NCBI GenBank assembly: GCA_963678705.1
Contig: OY783223.1
Location: forward strand, 5,828,001 to 5,892,000
Length of the DNA stretch: 64,000 bases
Direction of reading: 5' to 3'
Origin: Panorpa germanica
Lineage: Eukaryota > Arthropoda > Insecta > Mecoptera > Panorpidae
In this document: positions 47,724 through 61,700 of the stretch, in pieces
Layout of the letters: each line of letters opens with the position of its first letter
Position numbering within the stretch: the stretch's first letter is position 1
Translations under genes and position numbers: made by a program
The notes under the pieces: model-generated
The model's database searches: none
The model's input: only the letters and a program-made list of their open reading frames with translations
Told to the model about the DNA's origin: nothing

Positions 47724-50700
47724 TTAATGTGGCAATATTTCTTTTCCTTTATTTTCCGCCTGTTTTGGGGAGCTGTATTTAGTGCCCTGCTTTAATAACA
47801 TGGTACCACCTTTCATTTCTATTTTCCCCTCTCTGGCCATGGCCTCCACCTCAGATTTTGACATCATAATTTTCTGCACCTTCACAACCTTATCTCCAAT
47901 CTTCATTTCAACAATTTGTGATTTTTGGCCAGCAGCTAACTTTGTCTGAATTGGTACCATTTTCTTGGCAACAGGTACAAGCGTTGGTGTTCCTTCTGTG
48001 GTTCCACTAGCCTTTGTTGCAGTTTCATCTTTAACTGGAGTTTTACCATCATCATTTGCTGCTTTACCTTCAGATTCTTCTGTTGATGCTTTTAATTTGG
48101 ATTCAATTTTTGTAACAATTTTCTTATTTTGTGTAACATTTTTCAATTGTACGGGGGTTGATGTCACTTTAGGTGAATCGATGGTTTTACTACCGTAATC
48201 AATTGTCTTCGTAACCTGTGTTGTGGTAACAGGTGGTTTGATATACAATTTTTTAATTACCTGTGTATTACCTTCAGGTGAGCCACTGCCTTTATTTAAG
48301 ATTTTTTGAACAAGTTTCTTCTCAACAGTCTTTGGTGTCTTAGTTTTATCATCCTTAGCTCCTTCTTCATCCTCACTCTCATTACCGCTATTATCCAGGG
48401 TAGGCTTTTTAGCAGATTCTACTTTCTTTGTTTCCTCAACTTTTTTGGGAGTTTCAGTTTCTGCTACCTTTACTTTAGCTTTCTGTCCATATGTTTTTAT
48501 AGGTTCTGGTGCTTTCATTGGTTTAACAACTCTAGCTACCTTAGATGGTTCAATTTTTACTTCAACTTTAGGTATATATTCAGCATCTTCATCTTCATCA
48601 GCAAGTTCCTCCTCATCCTCATCCGAACCAAAATCAGTTTTAATCATACTAGCGTAATCCTTAACCCGTCCAGACGAACGTTGAGATCTACGAATCGGTG
48701 TTACAGAAGTCTCTGCTTTTAATTTTGTTTGCTTGTTTGTTTTAGGAGTTGATGCAATAGATTTATCTTTCTTCTGTGGAGCATCTTCCTTTGGTTCCTC
48801 TTTAATATTACTTTCATCCTCAAAATCGTTATGAATTTCATCAATATGAAGTAATAATCTATCCTCCGTTGTGAAAATAAGATCGCAAAAATCACAAGGG
48901 AATTGTTCTCCTTCAGTGTGAGACTTGATATGTTCCGTTGTAGAATCTATATCTTCAAAATGATCTTTGCAAAGTGGGCAAGTCAAACTCTGGGTCGCGT
49001 GTACTGCTGAATGATAAATGAGATCATCTTTGCGAAGGAATACCTTTTCGCATTCGTCACATTTGTAATTCATCACAGCAACGGATCCTGATCCATGTGA
49101 TTTCAAATGACGAGTTAAATGATGACTTAACAAGAAAGATTTTGTGCACAATTTGCATGGATAAGGTCGAGATCCAGCATGTGCAGTAACATGGCGAGCT
49201 AATTTTCCTGGTGTTGTGAAACCCTCCTCGCAGTATTCACATTTAAATGGCTTGTCCTTTGCGTGGATCATTTCATGGCGTTCCAATCCTTGCTTGAATG
49301 CGAAACTCTTTTTGCAGCGTGTACAAGAGAAAGGACGCTTCTTTTTGTGATTCTGTTCATGACGATCTAACTCTTCTAACGATAAGAACGTTTTATCGCA
49401 GCTGTTGCACAAAAACTTCGGGGTATCTACATGAATTTTCTCATGTCTGTGGAGTAGCGTTGCTCTTGCGAATTTTTTCTTACAGACAACGCACTTAAAT
49501 GGCTTAATACCGGTGTGAACAGACATATGCTTGCTCAAATCATATTTACTGAAGAAAGACTTCTTACAGATAGCGCAAGAAAAAGACCTTTCTCGAGTAT
49601 GATGCCGCATATGAATATCCAATAACTGCCTAAGTGGAAAACTTCTTTCGCAATGCTCACAAGGAAATACATCTGTTGCTACAGGTGCAGCAGACTTTAT
49701 AGCAATATCTTCTTGACTCTCATTTGAGTTTTCGTCACTATCTTGCATCATTTCATTGTATTCTTCTTCATCCTCCTCTTCTTCCACTTCGCTATAATTA
49801 CCAGATTCTTCAATAATAAAGTCACTGTTATTGCCATCTTGGCTCTTACTAATAACAACTTGTATTTTGTTGCTTGTTTGAGCAGGAGCAACTTTTTCAG
49901 AACTTTGAGTATTCAATATTTTTGGCTGTTGCTTAATTGGTGCTTTTGCTTTCAAACCCTTTTGAGAAGAGGAAGGAGTAACAGCCTGTTCTTTCTCTGC
50001 AGGTTTTGTTGAAGTTTTAAACTTCTTTGCCGGAGTTACGGATACCTGGTTAGCATTTGAGTGTCGACGTTTCAACGACTTTATATTAATAGTCTGAAAG
50101 TAATAATAAAATTAAAATTATTTGATATTAAGAACACAAGCAGTTATTGTTAATAATTTAATAATTACCTCAGCTATATCTTCCGGTAAAGGAATAGGAT
50201 CTGGCCACTCTCCTGTAGTAAGAAATTGCCTCAAAGAACCATCACTTATCTTACAGATTTGCTTGAAACGATACGACCTATCCATCAATATTCTACAACG
50301 GTCGCATATGGTCGTAGGCATGCCATCATTTTTGAAAACCTAGTTAAACAATCTTATTTTAATACAATAAAATTTGTTGGATAATCAAATCTGAAGAGAA
50401 TAATTTGAAACAACAATTAACATTAACTAGATTTAACATAACCTGCATGTACAAATAAGTAATTCATATATGTGGCACTTGTTAATTATTATTATGAGAT
50501 AAATAATAAAACGTGTTTCTTTAAAAGAAAACTGTAAGATTTGATAATAGAATAATTTTATAACCGCTATAACAATGTAGCAAACCTAACATTAGAACTA
50601 ATTAACCAAAAATTAGATACGAACCTCCGTTCGTAATAAAATTAATGTTCCACACTAATACTACACTATTATTAGTGTAAATAAGTGTAATGCATTTATA

Positions 50701-50963
50701 TTATAATCTTCAAAATATACATTTTCAATAAATGTTATAAGTTTACCTATGGAAATTACTCAGATATTATAGAAACATACATGCATAGTATAAAAAGCTA
50801 ATAAACTTACCTCAATAGATACGCACGCCATTATTTGAAGCGGCAAAGGCACAGCATTCTCCAAAGAATTTTCTTTTGAATAAATATTAGTTAATGGATC
50901 AGATTGTGTCATACAAAACCGACAAATTTTTTTCGAACATAACATTGCGTTACGGTCCTCCAT
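47724..50963 (-). CDS. ZAD-domain C2H2 zinc-finger protein (ten fingers)
   Basis: Probable nuclear DNA-binding regulator; its targets are unknown. Three coding exons on the minus strand: 50963-50811, 50339-50169 and 50093-47724, all phase 0, giving about 897 residues. The start is the ATG at 50963 (MEDRNAML). The N-terminal ZAD has its zinc pairs at C14/C17 (CRFC) and C63/C66 (CDRC), split across exons 1 and 2. A linker with glutamate/aspartate runs precedes ten C2H2 fingers at about residues 253-529. Most fingers have canonical C-x2-C-x12-H-x3-H spacing, and finger 10 has a longer histidine gap. The ~370-residue tail is lysine-rich with acidic blocks and looks disordered, ending KEILPH. ZAD-C2H2 proteins are a large arthropod family; I cannot assign an orthologue. 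It is divergent to the SMYD4-like gene, with 1.8 kb between their starts. Confidence 0.92.
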
Positions 50964-52738
50964 TTTCAATAAAAACTTTAATAAATTTAATTGTTTTATT
51001 TATTGATAACTAAAAACACTGACTTGTCTGGCTTGGTAAACGGCGCAAATATAAAACTAAAATGGTGGTCGGCTTGGATTTCCTTGGATCAGATTTTACA
51101 ATGGCGATTATCATGAATAAATAATCGAACTACAGATGGCGCTATAAAAAGAGACGCTGAACTTAAAATTGATATAATGAAATACGTTATTTTTAATTAA
51201 AATACAGTAATATATCTAATATATAATTAAGGAATATATTATATTAATTAAACATGAAGATAATATTATTTTTTTATTTTATTTTGCAAAGAAAATATTA
51301 TGTTCTATATAAACAGTGACATCTGTTATAGAAAATATATAGTGCTCATTATAGCAGCAATTAAAATGCCCCCGCGCTTATATTAATCATTACTTATTAT
51401 TACCTAAAATAATATTTCTTTTCACATTAATAATTTATTTCTAAATTATAATAAATTTTTGCTAATCACAATAAAATACGCATTCATATTCTGCAGTACA
51501 CAATACAATAAAATGTAAACCTAAATATACGCCATCTTTTATTTTGTTTTAAGATCCTCAACATCATAAGAGACTTATTTATAAATAATGTGTCTTAATT
51601 AAGACACTAATAAAGCGGATTAATTTAATTAGTAATAAATTCACCATTTAATAATAAATATTTATTTGGGGCAATATTTATATACACAAATAATGTTTCG
51701 ACAAAAGCACACTTCCTACATTTTAACAGTGCTGATTATTATCTCTGCTGCTGATCTGAGATTTAAACTCAGGGATTTCTGATCTTCAACGATCTAAATC
51801 ACTTGGATGCTGTCCTTGATCTACAAATGTAAATTTCATTTTAAAATCATAAATTGCTTATTTTAAGATGACGACAACATTGAACGATGAAATTGCATTG
51901 ACAAAATGCTGTGTTTCAGAATCTGTTCGAAATATTTCTGAGTTTAGTTCTCGTTATGTTTAATTGTTTAAATATTTATATAATCATAAAGTTATTGGAA
52001 GGGTGGTGTAGTAGGGCGCACCACTAAATGGACGTTAAATATAAACGCAAATGCTCTTAAACAACTGATTACTGAAGTAACTTAAAACTTAAGAATAGTG
52101 AACAAATCAGCTACGAGTGCTCATTAATTAATTTTAGATAGCATAAACAAACGACTATAGTGTATAGAAAATATTAGCAGTTATTAGGCAGCAGTATAGT
52201 TCATATGAGTTAATATATACCACATATAATACCACATAATATATACCACATAAGTTTTATATTTGTAATTTGCAAGAGGTCTTCCGCTATAAGATAGGTG
52301 TTCGATATATGATATTAGTTTTTTCAGCTATAGCTATAATATATTCTACTATTGCAATAAATAAATAAATTAAATAAGCAAACCAAGGTATCTTCTACCG
52401 ATTCTTACAACCATAATTCCTAAAGTCAATAACATTTATTTAAATGAAGAAACATTGCAGAATTGAAAGTGTTCATTGAATAATAAGTAATTTAGTATAT
52501 TGTAAATTTATGATATTAAATAATGAATTGATAATTAATTAGATAAATGCAGCTAAATATAAATATGAAAATGGTAACCAGAGGTCACCTGTGTCTCCGG
52601 TAATGTACACATGAATATTTATCTATGATCTGTGCAGAGATCTGTGATGGTTCTTTCTTTGTCATTATTGTTTGTCAACAGTTTTTCAGTGTTTATTATT
52701 TTCATAGTGATACATAAGCGTAAAAAAGTGCTACAAAC
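50964..52738. other. Shared upstream region of two divergent genes
   Basis: Lies between the zinc-finger start (minus) and the SMYD4-like start (plus). AT-rich, with short repeats such as TATATACCACATA near 52215-52250 and TTATTTATAAATAATG-type runs. Both promoters must lie here, but no TATA or initiator is clear enough to call. No coding is seen. Confidence 0.5.
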
Positions 52739-54881
52739 ATGAATAAGTATTATATATGGGAAGATGTATTAACAAATCTAATAAATAATAGAAAATTATA
52801 TAAGTATCAATGTAGCAGTAGTGAAACACATTTTATGAAATGTTTGTATGACGATCCCTGTGTTAGGTGTGTGTATTTTTAGGTTATGTATGTGAAAGTG
52901 CTAAATAATAATATATTTCAATTTGTAGGCAAAAGTGTAATGATTTTCTTACAAATATATTTAATGAACTTGATTATGATAAATCAAAAGAAAAGTCACA
53001 TTCATTTCGTGAAAAAGGCAACAAGTTTTACTGTAAAAAGGAATTGGAAGAAGCCCTTAATAATTATAATAAAGCTATTGCATTTGCTAAATGTAATTCA
53101 GAAGAATCTGCTAATGCATATGGAAATCGATCAGCTGTGTTCTTTGAATTAAATAAATATCAGGTAAAATAGAATTTATTTTAAATGAAGGAAAGCTATA
53201 GTATATGTAAATGAAATATTTTTTTAAGCAATCAGTTGAAGATATTGAACGTGCTTTTGACAGTGGATATGTATCAACCAATAGATTTAAATTGAATAAA
53301 AGATTAATTATTTGCTTAATAAGACTGGGTCAATTAGTTAAAGCTTCACAAATTTTGAAGAAAATCAAACTGGAAACATTTAATGATATGGAAATAGGTA
53401 TGACATTAATCTTAAATATATTCTTAGAAAGTTTCTTGATGAGTAAATAAGACAACTTCTTATTTTTTAATAGCTACTATTAGTGAACTGGAATTAAAAA
53501 TATCGAAAGCACAAAGTGAAGATTATTATAAAAATGACATTGATAATGATTATCCATCTGTAACAAGTGGGAGCAACACAAATTTTGCTTTTGCTTCGGA
53601 GTGCATAGATATAAGGTAATTTTCCAATTAAATTATGTATGATTTTTTTTTAATAATTTAAAATATATAATTTTTTTTTGTAAGGTGTGATGAGAATGGG
53701 TATAATCGCAAAGTTGTGGCAAACAGGGATATAAAACAGGGAGAGGTTCTATTTGTAGAACCAGCACATGCTTCAGTTCATATTCCAACTGATGATAGCT
53801 TGGTTTCCTTTTGTTATCATTGTTTTATAAATGCTATTGCATTAATTCCGTAAGTCTATTCCAGTTGTAGTTCTTGTATAAAATATTTTTAATTAGTATT
53901 TGTTATTTTATTATAGATGTGATACCTGCAGTGATATGTATTACTGTTCTACTGATTGTAAAAATGATTCATTCAGAAGTTACCACAGCTATGAATGTGT
54001 AGGAATGCGTTATTCCTTGTGGAAGTCAATAGGTGTTGCACATCTTGCATTTAGAGTTTTCGTAAAAGCAATAAATAATTTACAGAAGAGCATATTGTTT
54101 ATTGAAGATGTTAATAAACAAAACCAACCAGAATATACTGCAGTAAATATTATGAAATATTTTAAGAGTTTTGTAAAAAGTAATCATGGAAATCAGTCTA
54201 ATAATTATCCATTTGTATTTTCTCTAATGACTAATTTAAAACTAATGAAGGAGCCAGACGCTTTACGGTTTGCACTTGTAAGATTTTTTTAATTGTATAA
54301 ATCACAATTTTTATTTTATAACATATATTCTTTGTTTTTTAGACCGCTGTAATGGTGATAATGTACTTAAAGAAATATACTTCGTTTTTCGAAAGTATTA
54401 AGAAGTTAAATAAGGAAATCGAAATGCCTGACGAAGAATGGGAACTTTTATCATTATCTTTAATGTTTCGACATATACTACAACAGATCTGTAATGCACA
54501 TATAATCGAATCATATCCAGAAGGAAGTGAAAATGTTTTACAAAATTCTGGTGTTATTGGAACAGCTTTATATCCTGCGATTAGTATGATGAATCATTCA
54601 TGTGATCCAAACATTGAAAATAGGTAAAGTTTTATAACATATTATTAAAGCGCTAAGTGTAAATGGTTCTTTTTGCCAGCTCTTCTGAAAGTTTTGCAAT
54701 CTTATCCCTTTTTAGATTCTATAAGGATATTCAAATAATTAAAGCAGCTCGTGATATTAGAGATGGCAGTGAAGTATTTAATTGTTATGGTCCTAACGTT
54801 GCAACAATGTGTAAAAAAGAGCGTCAGGATACATTAATGGCGCAGTATTTTTTCAGATGCTGTTGTGTGGCATGTAAATAA
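52739..54881 (+). CDS. SMYD4-like SET and MYND domain protein lysine methyltransferase
   Basis: Predicted S-adenosylmethionine-dependent protein lysine methyltransferase of the SMYD4 branch. Eight exons: 52739-52866, 52929-53163, 53229-53397, 53474-53615, 53685-53849, 53917-54277, 54343-54623 and 54716-54881, phase-consistent, giving 548 residues. Order: N-terminal TPR-like helices (FREKGNKFYCKKELEEALNN, then AYGNRSAVFFELNKY), the start of SET (VVANRDIKQGEVLFVEPA), a MYND zinc finger inserted in SET with all ligands (CYHC, CDTC, YYCSTDC, YHSYEC), then the SET core NHSCDPN, FNCYGP and post-SET CCCVAC. The stop follows almost directly, so the C-terminal helical domain of longer SMYD4 proteins is absent unless a further exon is used. 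An AATAAA 50 bases after the stop supports this end. An in-frame alternative acceptor at 54678 would add 13 residues to exon 8. Orthology to one insect SMYD4 paralogue is not resolved. Confidence 0.87.
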
Positions 54882-54930
54882 TTTATATTTGTTATAACTT
54901 ATAAAAGTCTTTTGTTTATAAACATCGCAA

Positions 54931-54936
54931 AATAAA
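54931..54936 (+). terminator. Polyadenylation signal of the SMYD4-like gene
   Basis: AATAAA 50 bases downstream of the TAA at 54879-54881. It is the first such hexamer after the stop. Confidence 0.5.
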
Positions 54937-55680
54937 AACAGATGACAACGAAATAAGACTGCTATTATTTCCATTACACCTCTATAATGAAATAACCATA
55001 TTACCTGCTCCATTCGATCCTGTTAATCTAGATTATTACGGTTTAAAATGTTTTAGCTACATAGGGGATTTTAAGAATAATTATCGTATTCATAGCAATC
55101 AATTTCTTTAAGTGCAAACTTGGTCAAAATTATTTTTTTCAAAATTGATGTTTTTCAAATTATAAACTGATAACAATTATTTTATATTAAGTAATAATTA
55201 AGAGGGTTATTTAAATGCTATTCAAAAACAAAATATTCCCTGCCCAAGAGCTCTGTGATGTATAATATATTAATTTTTTTAATGAACATATTTCTAATTT
55301 TTTTATTTAATTCATTTAGCGCGTTCTTTTAAATGGCTGTTGCACCAACTATTTTTAACTTGAATTTTTTGCAGTTGGTACATGTCCTTACCAAAGATTC
55401 TAGTTGTACTTCCTGGTTCATATACATTTCTGAGTTGGTAACTGAACTCTATTTAGTAAGTTATGTATACTGGAGTGACGCGACGTGTTTAGTTTCTTTC
55501 ATTGTTCATTCATTTTCAAATAAATATATAAAGATTGCATTTATTTCATAGTTATTTTGGTTATTTTTTGTATAGTATCATGTATTCCTTAAGTTGAAAG
55601 TGTACTGTGTTATAAATAATAATTCCAATGTGGGGCTTAGGCCATTATAAATGTAATAAGATAGCCTTACAAAAGGATAG
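54937..55680. other. Spacer between the SMYD4-like gene and CNOT1, with a 170-base open stretch
   Basis: From an acceptor-like AACAG ending at 54941, a frame stays open to the TAA at 55109-55111 (about 56 codons). It has no motif that I recognise and could be a relic or an alternative last exon of the SMYD4-like gene. The rest is AT-rich with no coding; 55333-55551 is a short frame without motif. Confidence 0.3.
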
Positions 55681-55707
55681 AACATTTAGCATTTCGTGGA
55701 CACCGCA

Positions 55708-55735
55708 GAAAGCTTCAAACGTGTTTGAAGCTTTC
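55708..55735 (+). promoter_or_regulatory. Perfect 13-bp-arm hairpin just upstream of CNOT1
   Basis: GAAAGCTTCAAAC, then GT, then GTTTGAAGCTTTC: a perfect inverted repeat ending 20 bases before the CNOT1 ATG. If transcribed it would form a tight stem in the leader. As DNA it is a nearly symmetrical site that a dimeric protein could bind. Its function is inferred. Confidence 0.6.
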
Positions 55736-55747
55736 GAGGTCGGTTTC

Positions 55748-55759
55748 ATGGAACTATGA
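55748..55759 (+). promoter_or_regulatory. Three-codon upstream ORF overlapping the CNOT1 start codon
   Basis: ATG GAA CTA TGA. Its stop codon (55757-55759) overlaps the CNOT1 ATG (55756-55758) in another frame. A ribosome finishing it would sit on the main start, an arrangement that permits reinitiation or repression. Whether the mRNA contains it depends on the true transcription start, which I cannot see. Confidence 0.5.
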
Positions 55760-58700
55760 ACCTGGACCCTTTGTCTTTTACTTTGACACAAATAAGTAAT
55801 TTGGTCACAACATTAACAAAGAAAAACTACAATCAAAATACTCGGGAGTTAGCACAGGTAAATTCTACAAAAATCCTTTGTGAACCGCCATATTGCTCTT
55901 TGCTCAATATAAAATATACTTTATACATTTAACAATTAAACTCGATGCGTTTGCAAACTTTCTGCGATTATAATACTATTACTTATACAGAATTTTTCAT
56001 GCTTGCAACTATAGAAACCTCTTATTTAAATTTTTCAAGTCTGACTTTCACTTTAAGGTCAACTATATTAGGATTACTTTCTTCATATTATATGTATACA
56101 TATAGAAAACTTTAGCATATGACTACGACTTTATTTTAGAAGAATAATAATGACAAAAACTGAAAATACGCATGAATAATTTTAGTCAATACGTATTACA
56201 AAATATTTAAAACATATTAAACGATGTTTTGAACTCCTGTAAAACTCTAGTCAATATAGATAATACATTTTTGTTATCATATAGATATTGATATTATACA
56301 GTAAGAAAACACTGTTTTGAAAAACCTTATCTTATAAACTTATTATTATTTATCAAAAAATGCATTACATCCATGTTAAGCCTTATTGTTTCTTATTTTT
56401 CCATCTAAGGTATAAACTATTTTTGTTAGTCAAAATCTAGAAACTACAGTAAAAATTACCCTGTTGTAAATGCATTATCATATTTTCTACAATTATAATT
56501 TTTGTTCTAGCTTATTAAAAGAAAAGGTTTGGAGGCGGAAAGACATTTGTTGCGTTGCTTGTTTTCCTCTGTCGACTTCAGTGAGCACACAGGAGCCGGC
56601 AAGGGCTCCGCGCAGGCGCAGCTGTTGAGCTCCGAGTGCGGCTCACTGCTCAATAAGCCTGCGCTAGTGTCCTCCCTCTGTTTCGCTCTCGATTATCCGT
56701 TTGCGATACAAAAGGTAATTTTATCCGTATCATACTAAACAGATGTTATGTTATGAGAAGATTTACACAACAAAAATTTGGGCTGAATAAAGCGTTGAGA
56801 CTTATTTTCACATTAGTGCGACTCCAACATGCGACAATTTATCATTTGTTGGAAGAAGTTGTACAATACGTCCTCACCGATGTAAAATGTACCTTAACAC
56901 ATATGGCGTTTCGAAATTTTCGTATATCTTTCTTTCCACATTTTATTTCTTTGCAAATGTTGCTCTAAGCATTATGTTTATATTCTCTGTTTTTACACTA
57001 TTGTCCTGAGGATCGCAAAGACATGGATATTGTCTGTAGTTTTCAATTAAACTTATACAAATTTTATTTGTATTTTTTACTAACTGTAGTTAGGATCCTT
57101 TTAAGTCTAAAGAAGTAATTACGATCGTTGGTACCATGAAATAGATAAAAAATGTTATAAATTACAGAATATGTTGGATGCTCAGCCACGTTGTTATGAT
57201 AGAAATCATACTTATAAATCTGCTCATAACTTTAATCTAAATGTGGGGTGTTTTTCATTTTCCTTATTGATATTTTTGATCGTTATTATACAAAGTTGTA
57301 TAGTAAATACTAATACGGTTAATATGCAAAACACCCCTTCAATATTGTGAATACTGTACCTTCTTTTCTAATTTCATTAAACTTCTTTTGTAGATATATT
57401 TAAAACTAACTTAAAATAAAATCATTATTTTAATCGATTATTTTTCCTAAATCTGAAGTGAAAATTCTCTAGTTCTTTTTATAATTTTACATAGCATATA
57501 AACCTGAAAAATTGGAAATTTTCTAAAATGTTTCTTATTTGTGCTTTGTTAATGCAAAAATATTAAGTATGATTCAGAATAACTAACACGACATCAGTCA
57601 GTAAACTTACTCGGAGCATTGTCCAAACATTATATAAAATCACATTAAAGGTCAATGTCCGAGTGGTTTATACTTATGATAAATTACGGTTAGTTTCTTG
57701 CAGACTGAAATTAAACCATGCAAATTGCTTACACACATAATTTATATCTTTTAGCTTGATTATGGTCTTTGTTTTGTTCTGTAGAATTCTACATATAGTA
57801 ACTGATAACATTTGTATGTATGTATTATATGTTTGAATGTAAAATTAAAACAATTACTTTCGCTATTTGACACACTTTCATATTTTTTATTTGCAATTTC
57901 CTCTCCTATAAAATTGCTATTGCTTCGTACGAAAGAGAAGAAAACAGTTATTTCTTATGATCATGACTCTAACTTTGAGGTAATTAATTCTAAATATAAT
58001 TATTATTATTTGAAAGGAAGTTTTGTCTTTCACTACTAATCTTGAGGGCCACATTACTTAACATTTTATTGGATATTGATGATTTTTTTTAAATACATTT
58101 ACTTTAAAATAAAATAATATGTAAATTAGAATATTTGAGAATAGAAAAATAATCAATTAAAAATGTGAACAGCATGTATAAGTACTTCACTCTTGTAGAT
58201 TCTTTTGATCTCTTTAAATATGTATATTTCTTAATATTATCTATATTTTTTGGTGGTTCTGTTAGTTAGATGTATAATTGTTTATATTTATTACTGAATG
58301 TGTACAGAACCTCAAGCCGACTCCTGATCTATTGCGTCAGATAACTAGAACTCTCTCACTAACGGCTATCCAAGAAGTGGTATTATCATTGGCTTTACGA
58401 CACTCCAGCAATCCTGATACCGCCAACCTTGCAGCTGCTCACCTTAAGCTACGACTTCCAGATCTCATCAAATCATACATTGATAGTGGTGTGTATCTAT
58501 GACGCATTTTATTTTTAAAAGTTGTGTGCTTTTTATGTGGGGGGTTCATTGTTGTTACTATTTTTGCCACAAAATATATCAAATTTTTTTTATTGGTCTT
58601 AACCATTATGCAATGATTTATTCAGTTTTAGAATAGATCTTATTTCAGTTAGTAATACTTAATAATAGCAAAATATATTTGCATGTAATTAATTTTCCTA

Positions 58701-61700
58701 AATGACGGTAAACACTATAGATAAGAATTTATGCTTTGTGTCTTTTGTGACTATTGATTACTTTATTTTATAGATTAGGAGACATTTCACGTTAAAATAA
58801 TTGTAAATAGTGTTTATATTGTCTAGACGATTTTTTGTACATATTTATGTTATACATATTTCTTATCATTCTTATTTTTTCTTACCTGTTTTTTTGGGAA
58901 ACCTTTATATTAAAGTTTGCTTTCAATAAATAAGTTTTGTTAGTGTAGTTTTGCGGTTCATTTAACTCTCAGATATTGCATGCCTTGAGACCTACAGTCA
59001 TATTTCTAAATATTCTTTACGCACGCATTATGTAGAAAAATTAGTTTCAAATTCCTTCTATTTGGCTTGTAATTAATGGTTTTTAAACACTAATAATTAA
59101 TTGACTAATAATAGCTTATCTCCATTAATAATTTTTAATAATTTATGTTTTGTTTTATATTCACAGACACCAGAAGTGGTCAACAAGAGGGCGGTCTTCA
59201 TGACACTAGTCCAGAAGTTTTACAATTAATTCTGACTAGTATAGCAAACGGACAAAATACACAATTAGGAGTAACAGACATAACACGTGACTTATTTATA
59301 AAACATCTTTGCCGCGATTTTCCAAGAGATAGGGTACCCTTAATATTAGCACCATTACTTTATTCTGAAAATACTGAAATATCAATTGACAAGATGAGTT
59401 CAGTTGAAAGTAATTTGTTATCGTCAGCAATGATGGACACATCATGGGATGACCTTATTTTGGAAATCGGATATGGTTTCACTGCATCTGTAGAAGAGTG
59501 TAGAAATACGCTTATTAATATTGGAGCACGAGATCTTACTCCAACTGATGTAGCTAAAATAATATCAATGATGGCAAGAACCCATTCAAATTTATCGGAA
59601 GTTGTGGGTCTTCAAACACCTTCTACCTTTTGGCCTGGATCAAATACAGAAACACAAAAAGAAAAAACACAAAACAATTCAACAGATCATACAACCACAT
59701 GGAAACCTGACATTTTCATACAGACACTGAAAGAGTTAGCTCCAAATTTAAATTGGAAAGAAGTATGTGCGCAGCTCGATCACACTGAATTCGTCATCAA
59801 AGACAGACAAGGCTTAAGTATGTTATTCACACTATTACGTTTAGGATTAATGTCATCTGGTAATCCTCACAATGTATTTCCAATTGAATATATATATCGC
59901 CACTGGATCAACGTAGAAGGCCAACTAAGTTTAATAACACAAATATTAAAAAATAGTGATATCTTTTGTTTTGCTGATCATGCGTTTGCTCCAGTACAAG
60001 TAGATTTATTAAAATCACCACCGGAAAATGAAAACAAGGAAATGCATTCTTGGAGATCTCTTCATCTTATTGAATTACTGCTATCTATAGCTGAAAGTGG
60101 ATTTTATCCACAAGTACACGAGCTGTTTAAAACACCGGTTCAACATTGTCCAGATGTATTAGTACTGGCGTTGTTGCAAATCAGTCCACCAGTATCTGTA
60201 TTTAGGCAAGAATTGCTAACTAATTTGATGCCAATTTTTCTTGGAAATCATCCAAATTCTGCAATCATATTACACCATGCTTGGCATACGCAGAATGTTG
60301 CGATAAAACCTGTGATAATGCATGCCATGGCGGAGTGGTATTTAAGAGGAGAACACGATCAGTCCAGATTGTCAAGGATACTTGATGTTGCACAAGATCT
60401 GAAAGCTTTGTCAATGCTGTTAAATGCTAGATCATTCATGTTTGTGATAGACTTGGCATGTTTAGCATCACGAAGAGAATATTTGAAGTTAGAAAAATGG
60501 TTAGCTGATAAAGTTCGTGAACATGGCGAAACATTTATAGCAGCAATAATTAAATTTTTGCAACGTCGATGCCCACAACTATTGGGAGGTAAAATATCTG
60601 AGGATCAAATTCCAAAAGCAGCGCAACTACCTCATGAAGCAATTAATACAATGCTGGCTTGCCTAAATGGATGTATAGGAAATATTCCACAAGATCACAC
60701 TGATGCTATTTTAGCATTATCTGCAGGATATACAATGGTGATGAATAATCAGCGTCAACCTCCCCCAGGTGTTTTACGACCTCACAGAACTTTAGAAACA
60801 CCTTTCAACCCATCAAGTCTTGGAGGACAATTATTTAATGCACCAAATGTTGACTCACTTGCAAGTTTAAATTCAAATCTTGCAAATATAAATTTAGGTG
60901 CCCCTGGTAATTCTGCATTTTCTATGCCAGCTTCATTGGGACCATTAGTACCAACACCAGGATCACCTTCAAGACTCTTGGGTGCGGGCCCTTCAAATAG
61001 TCCATTCCCTATAATGTCATTACATTCGAATGCAGTAGGTGGTGTACCATCTATGGTTCAAAGCGTTAGCTCAATAAGCAGTTTGGGTAGAATGGGACCA
61101 ACACAAGGAATTGATAAACCACGTATTCAAGAGACAACGCCAAATTTATTTCCTGATATGGGTCAGACTGTCTCTAAAGAAGTAGAAGATGAAGCAAACA
61201 GTTACTTTCAGAGAATATATAACCATCCACCACATCCAACATTGTCAATAGATGAGGTTTTGGACATGCTCAAAAAGTTTCAAGATGCTCCAATTAAACG
61301 AGAGCGCGAAGTATTCAATTGTATGCTAAGAAATCTCTTTGAAGAATACAGATTTTTCCCACAATATCCTGATAAAGAATTACATATCACAGCACAATTG
61401 TTTGGTGGTATAATCGAACGCGGTCTAGTTTCAAGTTATATGGCATTAGGTATGGCTTTACGGTTCGTTTTGGACGCTCTTCGTAAGGCTGAGGGATCTA
61501 AAATGTATTACTTTGGAATTGCTGCGTTAGACAGATTTAAATCACGATTAAAAGACTATCACAAATATTGTGAACATGTTAGAGCTATACCGCACTTCAA
61601 TGATTTTCCTCCACATCTAGTAGATTACGTTGAATATGGCTTACAAAGTTTAGAACCACCAAATAAACCTCAAGGGCAAGTTCTTCCAGATAATGTAAGA

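Noticed and set aside
47965-50012. Several plus-strand frames opposite the zinc-finger gene
   Set aside because: Antisense shadows; the minus strand carries ten C2H2 fingers in one frame.
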